The notes beneath the pieces are model-generated. The model was given only the letters and a program-made list of their open reading frames with translations, was not told the origin of the DNA and searched no databases. From contig NZ_CP011494.1 of assembly GCF_001043175.1 (NCBI RefSeq), forward strand, positions 3,162,001 through 3,226,000: a DNA stretch of 64,000 nt, in the 5' to 3' direction. Each line of letters begins with the position of its first letter. Position 1 is the first letter of the stretch. This DNA comes from Marinobacter psychrophilus (GTDB lineage Bacteria > Pseudomonadota > Gammaproteobacteria > Pseudomonadales > Oleiphilaceae). The translations under genes and the position numbers were made by a program. Positions 18,185 through 27,657 of the stretch are shown one piece after another.

Positions 18185-19870
18185 CTAGCTCTGTTGCCGC
18201 TTTGCCTCTCCTGAACGCTGACGTACCTGCCATTGCTCATCCATAACAACAGGTGCCTCTAAAGATTGGAGGGTTTCCTTGCCCCGGATCAGATCAGCGG
18301 CGCGTTCCGCAACCATGATGGTAGGCGCGTTCAGGTTGCCATTGGGTATCGTTGGAAAAATCGATGAATCCACAACACGCAGATTTTTGATGCCATGAAC
18401 CCGAGTTTGTGGATCTACCACTGCATGCTCATCGATACCCATCTTGCAGGTGCAGGATGGGTGATAAGCGCTCTCTACCGTCTGCCGAACAAAAGCGTCA
18501 ATTTTTTCGTCGCTGTCAACCGCGGTACCTGGCTGAATTTCCTCCCCGCGGTACTCATCCATTGCTGGCTGATTAATAATCTCTCGGGTCAGGCGAACGC
18601 ACGCCCGAAAACCTTCCCGGTCGGCTTCGTGCTGTAAATAGTTGAACTGTATCCGTGGCGCTTCTTTTGGATCAGCAGAATGTACGTGCACAGTGCCGCG
18701 GCTTTTGGGTTTATTGTGGCCAACGTGCAGCTGAAATCCGTCGCCGTCAAACGCTTCTTTGCCGTCATAACGCATTGCCGCAGGCAGGAAATGGTATTGC
18801 ATATCGGGCCATTCCACGCCCGCTTTGGAACGGATAAAACCACAAGATTCGAAGTGGTTGGTGGCACCAAGGCCATCTTTTTTCAGAATCCAGCGCACGC
18901 CTATTTTCAGTTTGTTCCACCAGTCGAGTTTGCCGTTTAACGACACCGGCTGTTCACATCGAAACTGAAAATAAAACTCCAGATGATCCTGCAGGTTTTC
19001 ACCCACCCCCGGCAGCTCGTGCTTGACCTCAATGCCGGCCTTTTCCAGAACTTCGCGGTTACCAATGCCGGAAAGCTGCAACAGGTGCGGAGAACCGATG
19101 GACCCTGCCGATAAAATCACCTCTTCAGTGGCTTTTACCTCGTGGATCTTACCGCTCTGTTCGTAACGCACACCCGTAGCGGTATGACCGTCGAGAAGCA
19201 CTTTGTGTACCAGAGCGTGGGTAACCACGGTCAGGTTGGGGCGACCCATAGCCGGCCGCAGATACGCATTCGCAGTAGACCAGCGACGACCATTTTTGAC
19301 CGTCATGTGCATGCTGCCAAACCCTTCCTGCTGGGCGCCGTTATAGTCTTTTGTAGGCAAATAACCGGCGTCCTGACCTGCGTTAATAAAGGCCTTATAC
19401 AGGGGGTTTTGCATATTGTTGCCGTTGTTTACGCCCAACGGACCGTCACCGCCACGGTAGCGATCACCGCCGAATGCCCAGGTCTCCGCTTTTTTGAAAT
19501 ATGGCAGTACCTGTTGGTAATTCCAGCCTTCTGCGCCTTTCGATTCCCATTCATCAAAGTCGCGGGCGTGGCCACGCACATACACCATGCCATTGATGGA
19601 CGACGATCCGCCCAGCACTTTGCCACGTGGGCAATGCATGCGACGGTTGTCCAGATAAGGCTCCGGTTCGGTTTCGAACTGCCAAGCGAACTTTTTGGTG
19701 TTCATAGGGATGGATAAGGCGGTCGGCATTTGAATAAAGATGCTTTTGTCGCTACCACCGGTCTCCAGCAGCAAAACCTTACGCTGGGTATCTTCGGTCA
19801 GGCGGTTAGCCAGCACACAGCCAGCAGAGCCGGCGCCCACAATGATGAAGTCATATTGGTTTCCTTTCAC
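18185..19870 (-). CDS. betA: Choline dehydrogenase
   Basis: A 561-residue GMC flavoprotein, full length for BetA. The FAD loop [18 protein letters not shown] is at the N-terminus, the GMC signature [17 protein letters not shown] around residue 85, and the catalytic-site histidine region near the C-terminus ([12 protein letters not shown]) is followed by the FAD-binding [17 protein letters not shown] block. It oxidises choline to betaine aldehyde, with electrons passing to the membrane chain. It is the third gene of betI-betB-betA, starting 26 bases after betB. Confidence 0.95.
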   Translation of the reverse strand: MKGNQYDFIIVGAGSAGCVLANRLTEDTQRKVLLLETGGSDKSIFIQMPTALSIPMNTKKFAWQFETEPEPYLDNRRMHCPRGKVLGGSSSINGMVYVRGHARDFDEWESKGAEGWNYQQVLPYFKKAETWAFGGDRYRGGDGPLGVNNGNNMQNPLYKAFINAGQDAGYLPTKDYNGAQQEGFGSMHMTVKNGRRWSTANAYLRPAMGRPNLTVVTHALVHKVLLDGHTATGVRYEQSGKIHEVKATEEVILSAGSIGSPHLLQLSGIGNREVLEKAGIEVKHELPGVGENLQDHLEFYFQFRCEQPVSLNGKLDWWNKLKIGVRWILKKDGLGATNHFESCGFIRSKAGVEWPDMQYHFLPAAMRYDGKEAFDGDGFQLHVGHNKPKSRGTVHVHSADPKEAPRIQFNYLQHEADREGFRACVRLTREIINQPAMDEYRGEEIQPGTAVDSDEKIDAFVRQTVESAYHPSCTCKMGIDEHAVVDPQTRVHGIKNLRVVDSSIFPTIPNGNLNAPTIMVAERAADLIRGKETLQSLEAPVVMDEQWQVRQRSGEAKRQQS

Positions 19871-19896
19871 ACACGTTCTCCTTTATATCTCCGAAA

Positions 19897-21366
19897 TTAA
19901 AATGGTGCGTCGATGTCTTCCATACCTACATACACAGCTTTGAGCTGGGTGTAGTGAGAGATCGTCTCGCGGCCATTTTCGCGGCCAATACCAGAGAGTT
20001 TGTAGCCGCCCACGGGCATTTCAGCCGGCGAAGCTCCGTAGCTGTTAATCCAGCAAATACCTGCCTGCAGCCGATGAACAACCCGATGAGCACGGCGAAT
20101 ATCATTGGTAAACACGCCTGCCGCCAGTCCGGTTTCAGTCGAATTCGCGCGATCAATCACTTCATTTTCGGTGCTGAACGTGAGCACCGACATCACCGGC
20201 CCGAAAATTTCTTCCCGCACGATGGCCATATCGTCAGTGCAATCAGTGAAGATGGTCGGTTCAACAAAGTAGCCGCCCTTGGAATCTTCCGGCTCAAACG
20301 CGTGACCTCCATGACGGAGCGTTGCGCCTTCTGCCACACCTTTAGCGATAAAGCTCAATACCAGCTCGCGATGCTTTTCAGAAATAAGCGCACCAAAGTT
20401 GGTTTGCGGATTCATCGGATCGCCCGGCAGGATGTTATTGCGAGTGCGCTCCAACAAGCGCTCCATGAATTTCGAGTAGATATCCTCGTGCACGAACACT
20501 CGGGTGCCGTTGGTGCAGACTTCGCCCTGGGTATAAAAATTGCCTACCATGGCGGCCGAGATGGCATTCTCAAGATCAGCGTCGTCAAAAATGATGAGCG
20601 GGGATTTGCCACCTAGCTCCATAGTGACACTTTTCAACGTAGTCGCCGCAGCGGCCATGACCTTTTTGCCGGTACCTACTTCGCCAGTAAACGACACTTT
20701 GGCGATTTCAGGATGGTGGGTCAGCCAGGAGCCGACTTCCGCCGCGCCCTGTACGACGTTAAATACACCGGCGGGAACACCTGCTTCAATATAAATCTCA
20801 GCCAGTTTGGTGGCGCCCATTGGGGTTTCTTCAGACGGTTTGAAGATCATCGCGTTGCCACACGCCAGGGCCGGGGCAGACTTCCAACAAGCGATCTGTA
20901 GCGGGTAGTTCCAGGCGCCGATACCGGCGCATATTCCTAGCGGCTCTCGGCGGGTGTAATAGAAGTCACCGCCAAGATCCTGTTGGTTACCCTCGATCGA
21001 CGGCGCCAAACCAGCAAAAAACTCAATAGTATCGGCCCCGGTTGCGATGTCCACCGCTTGCGCTTCCTGCAAGGGTTTGCCGGTGTCCCAAACCTCAATG
21101 GCAGCCAGCTCATCGTTACGCTCACGCAGTAATGCGACGGCTTTTAGAAGAATGCGGCTGCGCTGCACGGCGGGCATGGCAGCCCACTCTGTAAATCCAA
21201 CCCGGGCGCTCTCAATGGCGGCCTGCTGCACAGATTCGTCCGCTATTTCTACTTCGTAGATCACTTTGCCCGTGGCCGGATTGACCACTGGAAACACCTC
21301 ACCGGTATTGTTAGCAAAGAAGCGACCGTGAATGAAGTTCTGTAATCGAGGTATTGAATGGGACAT
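19897..21366 (-). CDS. betB: Betaine aldehyde dehydrogenase
   Basis: A 489-residue NAD(P)-dependent aldehyde dehydrogenase with the expected catalytic residues: the general base in [12 protein letters not shown], the nucleophilic cysteine in [16 protein letters not shown], and EEIFGPV further on. It converts betaine aldehyde to glycine betaine, the osmoprotectant product of the bet pathway. I place the start at the ATG at 21366 (an MSHS start), which has an AAGG site; another in-frame ATG lies four codons upstream. It sits between betI and betA in the usual order. Confidence 0.95.
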   Translation of the reverse strand: MSHSIPRLQNFIHGRFFANNTGEVFPVVNPATGKVIYEVEIADESVQQAAIESARVGFTEWAAMPAVQRSRILLKAVALLRERNDELAAIEVWDTGKPLQEAQAVDIATGADTIEFFAGLAPSIEGNQQDLGGDFYYTRREPLGICAGIGAWNYPLQIACWKSAPALACGNAMIFKPSEETPMGATKLAEIYIEAGVPAGVFNVVQGAAEVGSWLTHHPEIAKVSFTGEVGTGKKVMAAAATTLKSVTMELGGKSPLIIFDDADLENAISAAMVGNFYTQGEVCTNGTRVFVHEDIYSKFMERLLERTRNNILPGDPMNPQTNFGALISEKHRELVLSFIAKGVAEGATLRHGGHAFEPEDSKGGYFVEPTIFTDCTDDMAIVREEIFGPVMSVLTFSTENEVIDRANSTETGLAAGVFTNDIRRAHRVVHRLQAGICWINSYGASPAEMPVGGYKLSGIGRENGRETISHYTQLKAVYVGMEDIDAPF

Positions 21367-21380
21367 AAAAACATACAACC

Positions 21381-22034
21381 TTAACGTGAATAATGGATTG
21401 TTCTCTCGGGCGGTTGTTCTCTCTCAGTGACGCTAACGGATGTTGTCCGGGGCTGAACCAGCGTGTCCTGTACAAAGCGCTTACACAGCCGCTTGCCCGC
21501 TTCGAAACTTTCCTGTGGGTCCAGACTCAACGCACTGCGCAGCCAGAAGCCGTCTATCATCGCAGCCGTTTGCCTCGCCGCCTCCGTCGCTGCTGTAGGC
21601 TCCATCACTTGAGCGAAGGCGTAGCGCAGGTTGGTATACAGACGCGCATTGTTGATCTGTTGCAAACGCTGCAGCCCGGGCTCATGCATGGACCGCGCCC
21701 AGAAGCTCAACCAGGTTTTTGCCGCCAGTTCTGAGCGCTGGAAATTGGAAAAGTTGGCATCAACGATGCTGTTAAGACGCTGTTCCGGCGACCCGTCGGT
21801 CTTCTCCATACTTTCAAGAAGCTCTTTTCCGAGCTGATCCAGCAAATATCGAAGCGCCGCTTCAATCAGACCCTGCTTACCACCGAAATAATGGCTGATG
21901 ATGCCCGACGACATTCCCGCGCGTTTGCTGATGCTGATAATGGTGGTCTTCTGCATCCCCAGCTCGGCAATCGACTCCATCGTTGCTTGAATAAGCTGCT
22001 GTTTCCGGGTGTCTTTTACTCCAACTTTTGCCAT
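21381..22034 (-). CDS. betI: TetR-family repressor BetI
   Basis: A 217-residue regulator. The N-terminal helix-turn-helix follows the BetI pattern ([22 protein letters not shown] then [22 protein letters not shown]), and the C-terminal helical domain binds choline in the family. The frame stays open another 58 codons upstream, but that part runs through the promoter and a perfect operator palindrome. The ATG at 22034 is therefore the sensible start. In characterised systems BetI represses the bet genes until choline is present. It is first in the betIBA operon. Confidence 0.92.
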   Translation of the reverse strand: MAKVGVKDTRKQQLIQATMESIAELGMQKTTIISISKRAGMSSGIISHYFGGKQGLIEAALRYLLDQLGKELLESMEKTDGSPEQRLNSIVDANFSNFQRSELAAKTWLSFWARSMHEPGLQRLQQINNARLYTNLRYAFAQVMEPTAATEAARQTAAMIDGFWLRSALSLDPQESFEAGKRLCKRFVQDTLVQPRTTSVSVTEREQPPERTIHYSR

Positions 22035-22066
22035 GATTATCCGATGTTTTGTCGTTCTTAAATCAT

Positions 22067-22084
22067 TAATTGAACGTTCAATTA
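22067..22084. promoter_or_regulatory. BetI operator palindrome
   Basis: TAATTGAACGTTCAATTA is a perfect 18-base palindrome located 33 bases before the betI start codon. Its core ATTGAACGTTCAAT closely resembles the BetI sites known from E. coli (ATTGAACGTCCAAT type). Autoregulation of betIBA is the natural reading. Confidence 0.8.
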
Positions 22085-22241
22085 GTTTTAAGGCTACAGA
22101 AACTAAGTGATAGCTGCAACCTGCAGGAGTACAAGAAATAACCGATCTAAGTCTGGTAAGGCGGTAGACGAGGATCAAAAAGATACCCCCTACCACCGGG
22201 GCGAGCATGTCACTTACGAAGAAGAAATGCAGCCTCCCCAG

Positions 22242-22547
22242 CTAATGGTCTCGCCGGATGAATGATCGGTCTTGCCATTGAATCTGATCCCGAGGGCAGT
22301 TCAGGCTCTCTACCTTTTTATCTTTAAGCCAAACTGTCTGCCCTTGATAATCATGTGCTTTCCAGTTTTCTGTCACTTTAATACAAAAGCCGGGGCGGTC
22401 AGGAAGAGACTTGATAACCATTTTTGGGTACCCATCCGGCTTTTCGCCAATGACAGCGGAGTCCACATCATTCAGGTTAATGACACCTTGTTGCGTTGAA
22501 CAACCGCCGAGGAAAGCGGCAAGAGCAATAGTGATGATTTTTTTCAA
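22242..22547 (-). CDS. Small lipoprotein of unknown function
   Basis: A 101-residue protein with a clear lipoprotein signal: a KK charge, a hydrophobic core and the lipobox LGGC at residues 13-16. The mature part is short and hydrophilic with no recognised domain; two further cysteines (in GFCIKV and SLNCPRD) could form a disulfide. It has no close partner: betI is upstream on the same strand, more than 200 bases away. Confidence 0.65.
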   Translation of the reverse strand: MKKIITIALAAFLGGCSTQQGVINLNDVDSAVIGEKPDGYPKMVIKSLPDRPGFCIKVTENWKAHDYQGQTVWLKDKKVESLNCPRDQIQWQDRSFIRRDH

Positions 22548-22659
22548 TGTTCTTCTTCTTTGTCGTCAGCACATCGACTATTGCTCCGCGTCGTCTGCGG
22601 AACAATGCCCCAAATTTCGCTGGCCATGTCAATCTTGGTCACAGTGGGCCTTTAGCGCC

Positions 22660-23697
22660 TTATTGTTGACCGGATAAAATGTGGTGCAAGCTGCCACACT
22701 CCACCATGGGATCGTCACAGTTGACGACGATATCGGAACGGGCAATCACATAACTCTTGCCGGTAATCTGGTTCTTAACCATCTGGACTTCGCCGCTCTG
22801 CTCCACAGCACTGAACTCGCCGATGAAGCTGGTTTCCCGCAAAGAAATCGTTTCCAGCCGGTCACCGGGTTTGATGCTGCCTTCGTAATTCATCAAGGCC
22901 AGCCGCGCCGACGTCCCGGTACCGGTGGTGCTGCGGCAGATAACGCCGGGATGCACATAAGTAGCTGAACGGGAGCGGTAATAGCCTTCACCCACATGCT
23001 CCACTGGTCCCATGAAGTGGAGGAATGGCAAGGGCCCCACATCGCCTAACGTGTGATGGGAGAAACGTCGTTCCGCCTGCACCGCTTCAACAATGGCATG
23101 AGCCGCTTCGGCAAGCCTGCGCTCTTCGTCCAGCGTCAGGTCAAACCCCAGCTCTTTCGCATCTACCAGCGCATAGAAACCGCCACTGTAAGCAACGCTG
23201 TAAGTCACCCTCCCCAAACTCGGCACCTCAACGGTAGCCCTGTAGGTGTGAATGTAGCTGGGCAGACCTTCACAGGTGATGGATTCCACCACCCCGTCGC
23301 GCACCGTTGCGTCTATTTGCACCAGCCCGGCTGGCGATTCCAGTAGAAACTGTTGCCTGCCTTCCTGCTTGGGCACAATGCCCGCTTCCAGAACAGCGGT
23401 GGCGGTGCAGATGGTGTTGGAACCGGAGTAAATCGGATAACCCATCACCTCCATGATGATGTACCCGGCCGCTGCAAGTGGATCTGTCGGCGGCACCAGC
23501 AGGTCTACCGACATCTCGGGAATACCGTAGGGCTCTTCCAGCAACAACCGGCGCAAGCCATCGGCATGGTCCCGCAGGTATTCCATCTGGGCGCGCACGG
23601 TGTCCCCCGGCAGCGAAGCAATACCGCCGGTGACAATCCGGCTGACATCGCCACCGGCATGGGTATCCATCAACTGAATGGTCAGTTCCGGTTTCAT
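22660..23697 (-). CDS. Proline racemase-family protein with Ser/Thr active-site pair
   Basis: A 345-residue member of the proline racemase / hydroxyproline epimerase / trans-3-hydroxyproline dehydratase family. The fold marks are TIQLMDTHAGGDVSRIV at the start, YSGSNTICTATAVLE for the first active-site loop, and STTGTGTSARLALM for the second. In racemases these loops carry two catalytic cysteines. Here the first is Ser91 and the second Thr258, and the usual Asp before the second loop is Cys254. Known dehydratases have a Cys/Thr pair, so this is not a standard racemase; a dehydratase-like or new activity is more likely. The ATG at 23697 overlaps the upstream dehydrogenase stop (TGATG), so the two are translationally coupled. 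Confidence 0.82.
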   Translation of the reverse strand: MKPELTIQLMDTHAGGDVSRIVTGGIASLPGDTVRAQMEYLRDHADGLRRLLLEEPYGIPEMSVDLLVPPTDPLAAAGYIIMEVMGYPIYSGSNTICTATAVLEAGIVPKQEGRQQFLLESPAGLVQIDATVRDGVVESITCEGLPSYIHTYRATVEVPSLGRVTYSVAYSGGFYALVDAKELGFDLTLDEERRLAEAAHAIVEAVQAERRFSHHTLGDVGPLPFLHFMGPVEHVGEGYYRSRSATYVHPGVICRSTTGTGTSARLALMNYEGSIKPGDRLETISLRETSFIGEFSAVEQSGEVQMVKNQITGKSYVIARSDIVVNCDDPMVECGSLHHILSGQQ

Positions 23698-24839
23698 CAC
23701 ACGTTCCCCAGGGTAAAAAGCTTGCCATGCTCGTTCCACTGCGCGTCGGGAACAATCACGATCTTGCCGAGGTAATTGCTGCCCCGATTCTCAAAATAAA
23801 CCTCGGCGTGATGCAGATCCGACAGTTTGAACGCGCCGTGAAGCACCGGCTTCAATTGCCCGCCTCGAATCCAGGCCATAAGTTGATCGGCTTCCTCCCG
23901 GGTACCGTGAGACACCCCAAAAATTTGTACCTGATAAAGGTAAATACGAGTCCAAAGAATCTCGCTGATGTTGCCACCACTGGCACCGGCAATGCTCAAC
24001 CTCGGATAGGTACTGCGAGCATTCATATCAAAGATCATGGTGTCGATGAACGTGTCAGTCATCTCTCCACCCACCAAATCCATCACCGCGTCAAACGGTT
24101 TGCCGCCCGTTACCGCCTTTACCCGGTCAACAAAGCTGCTCATATCAGAGCGGTCCAATACGGCCTCGGCCCCAAGCTTAAGTAACGCATCGGCCTTGTC
24201 GTCTTTACTCAGAGCATAGGGGATAGCGCCCACAATGCGGCACAACTGGATCAACGCGGTACCCACGCCGCCACTGGCACCGGTAACCAGTACCCGCTCG
24301 CCTGCCTGAATATTGGCGGAGGTAACCATGTGGTAAGCGGTCTGATACGAGCACATACCCATGGCGGCCAGTTCGGCGTCAGCCAGTTCCGGGTTGGGAA
24401 TGTGATGAAATTGGTCCGAGGGCAGTGCGACATACTCTGCATAGCCACCGTCTGCACCGTGGCCGAAGTAATCAGGGGTCAGGTTGATGTCCCTGCGGGC
24501 ATCGGCGTAGATGTTAAAATCCAGTAACCCACGCTCGCCCAGGCAACTTTCACTAACGCCCTCACCCACCGCCACCACGCGACCCGCTATGTCGGCGCCC
24601 TGAATGCGGGGAAAAATCAACGTCGGCTTGCCACCCATCTGGAAAGACGTCATCTCTCCCTTTTTGGTGGGATAAAGCCCTTCGCGAGCTTTACGGTCGG
24701 TGTTGTTCTTGGCGGTTGCCGTTACCTGCACCAGCACCTGCCCAGGCGCCGGATGCGGTGTCGGTACGCTTTGGTATTTGAGCTTGTCGATCCCACCGTG
24801 ACCGGTAAGAACCATCGCTTTCATAGTATTAGGAATCAT
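23697..24839 (-). CDS. Zinc-type/quinone-reductase-like medium-chain dehydrogenase
   Basis: A 380-residue MDR protein. Its N-terminal GroES-like part includes GQVLVQVTATAKNNTDRKAREG and HGADGGYAEYVALP. The Rossmann part has the NADPH loop VLVTGASGGVGTALIQLC, typical of quinone oxidoreductase-like members that lack catalytic zinc. It has a GGAGGG site nine bases before ATG. Its stop overlaps the start of the proline-racemase-family gene, so both probably act in one pathway, perhaps degradation of a hydroxyproline-like compound. The substrate is not visible. Confidence 0.82.
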   Translation of the reverse strand: MIPNTMKAMVLTGHGGIDKLKYQSVPTPHPAPGQVLVQVTATAKNNTDRKAREGLYPTKKGEMTSFQMGGKPTLIFPRIQGADIAGRVVAVGEGVSESCLGERGLLDFNIYADARRDINLTPDYFGHGADGGYAEYVALPSDQFHHIPNPELADAELAAMGMCSYQTAYHMVTSANIQAGERVLVTGASGGVGTALIQLCRIVGAIPYALSKDDKADALLKLGAEAVLDRSDMSSFVDRVKAVTGGKPFDAVMDLVGGEMTDTFIDTMIFDMNARSTYPRLSIAGASGGNISEILWTRIYLYQVQIFGVSHGTREEADQLMAWIRGGQLKPVLHGAFKLSDLHHAEVYFENRGSNYLGKIVIVPDAQWNEHGKLFTLGNV

Positions 24840-24906
24840 AGGCGAACCCTCCGTGTCAGATTACAAATTGTACCTGAAATAGACTTGGTCCGGTTTGTAG
24901 TGACTC

Positions 24907-25350
24907 TTATTCCAGCACCCCGGGCCAATTTGCGTTGGCCTTGCGAATAAAACCTTCCGGGTCTGCAAGCCATTGGTCGTGAACTGATTTGTTGACGTTC
25001 AGATACAACCGCCCGTTTCTGATAGCCCAATGCTGCGGGTCGCCCTTGGCCAGATAGCCTTGGCTTACAGCCCAGGCACAATAACCTCCGTAGGAAGGCG
25101 CGTAGCGTTGTGGATCGTTTTTGAATCTGGCAAGATTTTCAGGGTTCGCGAAGCGCCAGGTGGCGCCGTTATACTCGGTTGCGTGCCCGGCGGAGCCCTT
25201 GGCTGGCTGCCCTGACTCAAAGTAGCTTACGCTGTCGTAGCCACCTAAAGCGGTGTTACTCAGCAAGCCGGTGTAAACGAGTGGTTCAGACGCCAGCGCG
25301 CTGCTGGTGAAAAGCAGAATTATGGTCATCAGAGAGAAGTGCCCGGTCAT
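24907..25350 (-). CDS. Periplasmic YHS-domain protein
   Basis: A 147-residue protein with a signal peptide (hydrophobic residues about 5-20, then ALASEP). The YHS-type core follows: GGYDSVSYFESGQPAKGS, YNGATWRFANPENLARFKNDPQRYAPSYGGYCAWAVSQG, then LYLNVNKSVHDQWL. YHS domains are small modules that often bind metal and occur in metal transporters or redox proteins. The single cysteine in GGYCAWA is typical of this secreted group. No operon partner is evident. Confidence 0.82.
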   Translation of the reverse strand: MTGHFSLMTIILLFTSSALASEPLVYTGLLSNTALGGYDSVSYFESGQPAKGSAGHATEYNGATWRFANPENLARFKNDPQRYAPSYGGYCAWAVSQGYLAKGDPQHWAIRNGRLYLNVNKSVHDQWLADPEGFIRKANANWPGVLE

Positions 25351-25534
25351 GTCATTTTTCCTTCAAATGGAGGGGGTAATGACTAGACACTATCGAACAA
25401 ATTTTGTTACCAAAGGCTTTGAATATTTTGCTTCAAGCTGCACACCAAACACACGAGCCAAGCACAACCTGCCGTTGCGGCAGTCACGTCAGGCCAGCGT
25501 ACTGGCCTGACACGGTCTGCTCAGAGACGCTTTT

Positions 25535-25924
25535 CTAAATCTTAACAACCGCTCTCTGTACCGCCACATAATGCGTGACCTTAGCCCCGTCCATCACCGG
25601 AGATACCTTCCATTCAATATTGAAAGGGCTACCGTCTTTGCGATAATTAACAGTGCTACCGTGGAAAGTCCGATTGTTCTTCAAATCATCAGACAAACGA
25701 TCTGTCTCTGCTTTATCGGTTTTCGGCCCCTGTAGCAGACCAGGCGTTTTACCGAGTACTTCGTCAGCCGAATAGCCTGTCAGGTCAGTGAAGGCCTCGT
25801 TGACATAAATGATCACTGAATTCGTGTGGTCATCGGTAACGTCCGTTACCATTACCGACTCGAAAGCCAGACCCGCAACCGACTGAAAAAGTGGGGATTG
25901 CAGTAATTCTGTGGAATGGTTCAT
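25535..25924 (-). CDS. Single-domain PAS protein, LOV-like but without the photoactive cysteine
   Basis: A 129-residue protein consisting of one PAS domain. The order of elements is that of LOV domains: IIYVNEAFTDLTGYSADEVLGK, a LLQGPKTD loop, then NYRKDGSPFNIEWKVSPV. In true LOV photoreceptors the loop reads NCRFLQG with a cysteine that bonds to flavin; here it reads TPGLLQG, so that bond cannot form. With no output domain it must act through a partner. It could still bind flavin or a small ligand. It lies next to the upstream region of the ABC importer, divergently oriented. Confidence 0.8.
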   Translation of the reverse strand: MNHSTELLQSPLFQSVAGLAFESVMVTDVTDDHTNSVIIYVNEAFTDLTGYSADEVLGKTPGLLQGPKTDKAETDRLSDDLKNNRTFHGSTVNYRKDGSPFNIEWKVSPVMDGAKVTHYVAVQRAVVKI

Positions 25925-26083
25925 ACATTTCCTTTTATATTTCGAAACTGATCCGGGTTTGCAGGATCACCCTTCAAGTATATGCACAGCGGCCAGTGCT
26001 GTATCAACTCCGGCAACACGGTGGGCGGGGCACATTCATTTTTCAGAACTGGCTTTAACCGGTTTTCCTCAAGCGAAAAAACG

Positions 26084-26245
26084 CTCGCAGCCAGGATGTG
26101 TTAGCCTAAGGATTCTGGTATACGAGTTATCAAGTAGTTTTCTGCTTGACCAGTTCGAGCGCTCTCTTCCGGCGTATTCTCGAGATCTCGCGTTTCATCG
26201 GCGGCCTGCCCGCCCTCGGCCCTCTGTTTCACCGACAGATAAAGC
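26084..26245 (+). ncRNA. Candidate structured leader element, copy B (upstream of ABC importer)
   Basis: This element matches 10456-10620 in order and structure. Stems here are CCAG/CTGG (26091-26118, loop with GATGTG and CTAAGG), TCAAGTAG/CTGCTTGA with a TTTT loop (26130-26149, one G-U), CGAG-CGCT with GGCG-bulge-CTCG (26156-26182, one G-U), GGCGG/CCGCC (26200-26214) and TCTGT/ACAGA (26223-26239). Compared with copy A most stems change bases but keep pairing. The remainder of the 599-base gap (25925-26523) holds an imperfect hairpin (GGCGC with GCGCC) near 26354-26410 and a likely -10 box at 26464. Because that promoter lies between the element and the gene, the element could be a leader or a separate small RNA. 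Confidence 0.5.
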
Positions 26246-26463
26246 CTGCTCAAAGACAGATACAGCCTTCATAGAATTGCGCCATTAATACATTCGACCC
26301 TGGCGCGCACTACCAAAAAATCAAAGTCGTTATGGCTTTTAGAAGTACTTTTTGGGGCGCTGAATTACTAACGTGCTTTTTTAAGAAAGCTCGCGGCGCC
26401 GTCATTATCGTCAATTTTTTTGCCCAATATAATTTTGCGCCAAAAACAAGACAGGACTTTGCC

Positions 26464-26469
26464 TATAAT
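26464..26469 (+). promoter_or_regulatory. -10 box (TATAAT) before ABC binding-protein gene
   Basis: A perfect TATAAT lies 55 bases before the ATG at 26524 in AT-rich DNA. No convincing -35 hexamer was seen at the right spacing, so an activator may be needed. Confidence 0.4.
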
Positions 26470-26523
26470 CAAAGAAAGTACGAAATAATCCATTATGGAT
26501 AACAATACTTTTCGGAGATGTGT

Positions 26524-27453
26524 ATGAGATTTTTAAATAAACTTGCGACTGCCGCTGCAGTTAGCTCACTGGTGTTTGGCGCGACTGTAGCCCAAGCAGA
26601 TTCAAAAGAGCCTATTGTAATTGCCACCCATAACTGGACCAGCCAAATTACTATGGCTTACGTTATTGGCGGTATTTTTGAAAGCATTGGCGATAACGTT
26701 TCTTACGTACCTGCTGATAGCCAAGCGGTTTACGAATCGGTTCGTAACGGCGACGTCACTATTGCTCACGAAGTATGGCAATCTACCTTTGGCAAGTCTT
26801 TTAACAACGCTTTAGACGCTGGCGGTATTATTGATGTGGGCACGCACGCCTCTGCGACTCAAGAAGAGTGGTGGTACCCTGCATACGTCGGCGATTTATG
26901 CCCGGGCCTACCCTCTTGGGAGGCACTTAACGATTGTGCCGAACTGTTTGCAACGCCAGGCAGTGGCGGAAAAGGGCGTTATCTGGACGGCCCTATGGAT
27001 TGGCATGGCCAAGAGACCCTGGATCGCATTGAAGCACTGGACATGAACTTTACCGCCAAATTTGCCGGATCATCCGGTGCACTTTGGGCTGAACTGGAGT
27101 CTGCGGCTAAAGACAACCGTGCCGTGGTGGTCTTTAACTGGTCACCCAACTTTACCGATGCCGGTGACGGTGGCAGCTTCGTTAAATTCCCCGCTTATAC
27201 AGATGGCTGCAAGAAATCAGACGGCGGTGATGGCAAGTGTGGCTCGCCCCCAGCCGGTTGGTTGAAGAAAGCTGCGTATTATCAAATGCCCGCAAAATGG
27301 CCAACTGCTTATAAAATCTTTAACAACGTATCCTTTACCAAAAGCGATATAGGCAACATGGCAGCATTGGTAGACATCGATGGTATGACCCACGAAGCAG
27401 CCGCTACTAAATGGCTGGCTGATAACGAAGCAATCTGGAAAGCCTGGTTGTAA
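26524..27453 (+). CDS. Quaternary-amine ABC importer, periplasmic binding protein
   Basis: A 309-residue OpuAC/ProX-type substrate-binding protein with a signal peptide ending at VAQA. Tryptophan-bearing segments typical of the aromatic cage for trimethylammonium groups are spread along it: THNWTSQ, HEVWQSTF, EEWWYPAY, GPMDWHG and FNWSPNF. It should bind glycine betaine, TMAO, choline or a similar compound. The ATG at 26524 is preferred over the one at 26518, because CGGAG directly abuts the latter and is well spaced for the former. A strong hairpin follows the gene, then the ATPase and the fused permease. Confidence 0.88.
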   Translation: MRFLNKLATAAAVSSLVFGATVAQADSKEPIVIATHNWTSQITMAYVIGGIFESIGDNVSYVPADSQAVYESVRNGDVTIAHEVWQSTFGKSFNNALDAGGIIDVGTHASATQEEWWYPAYVGDLCPGLPSWEALNDCAELFATPGSGGKGRYLDGPMDWHGQETLDRIEALDMNFTAKFAGSSGALWAELESAAKDNRAVVVFNWSPNFTDAGDGGSFVKFPAYTDGCKKSDGGDGKCGSPPAGWLKKAAYYQMPAKWPTAYKIFNNVSFTKSDIGNMAALVDIDGMTHEAAATKWLADNEAIWKAWL

Positions 27454-27462
27454 GGCAAATAC

Positions 27463-27493
27463 GCTAACCTGAGCGCACTGCGTTCAGGTTAGC
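27463..27493 (+). terminator. Intercistronic hairpin after the binding-protein gene
   Basis: A ten-base perfect stem (GCTAACCTGA with TCAGGTTAGC) encloses an 11-base loop just after the binding-protein stop, followed by T-rich DNA. It probably stabilises or partly terminates the transcript so that the binding protein is made in excess over ATPase and permease. Confidence 0.6.
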
Positions 27494-27657
27494 TCTTATA
27501 TTCAGAATCTCTATTTTTTTATTCTGTTTTTTCAGTAACAGCAGAGCTATTGACGCGGTGCAACAATAATCTATTGCGCTTATTCGTCCGATATATCCAC
27601 TGAACTACTGCCATCAACCTTATCTCTTAGCACCACTTTTTATACGGGAATTTGATT

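Noticed and set aside
22035..22208. 58-codon N-terminal extension of BetI
   Set aside because: It would be translated through the operator palindrome and bears no similarity to TetR proteins, which start close to the helix-turn-helix.
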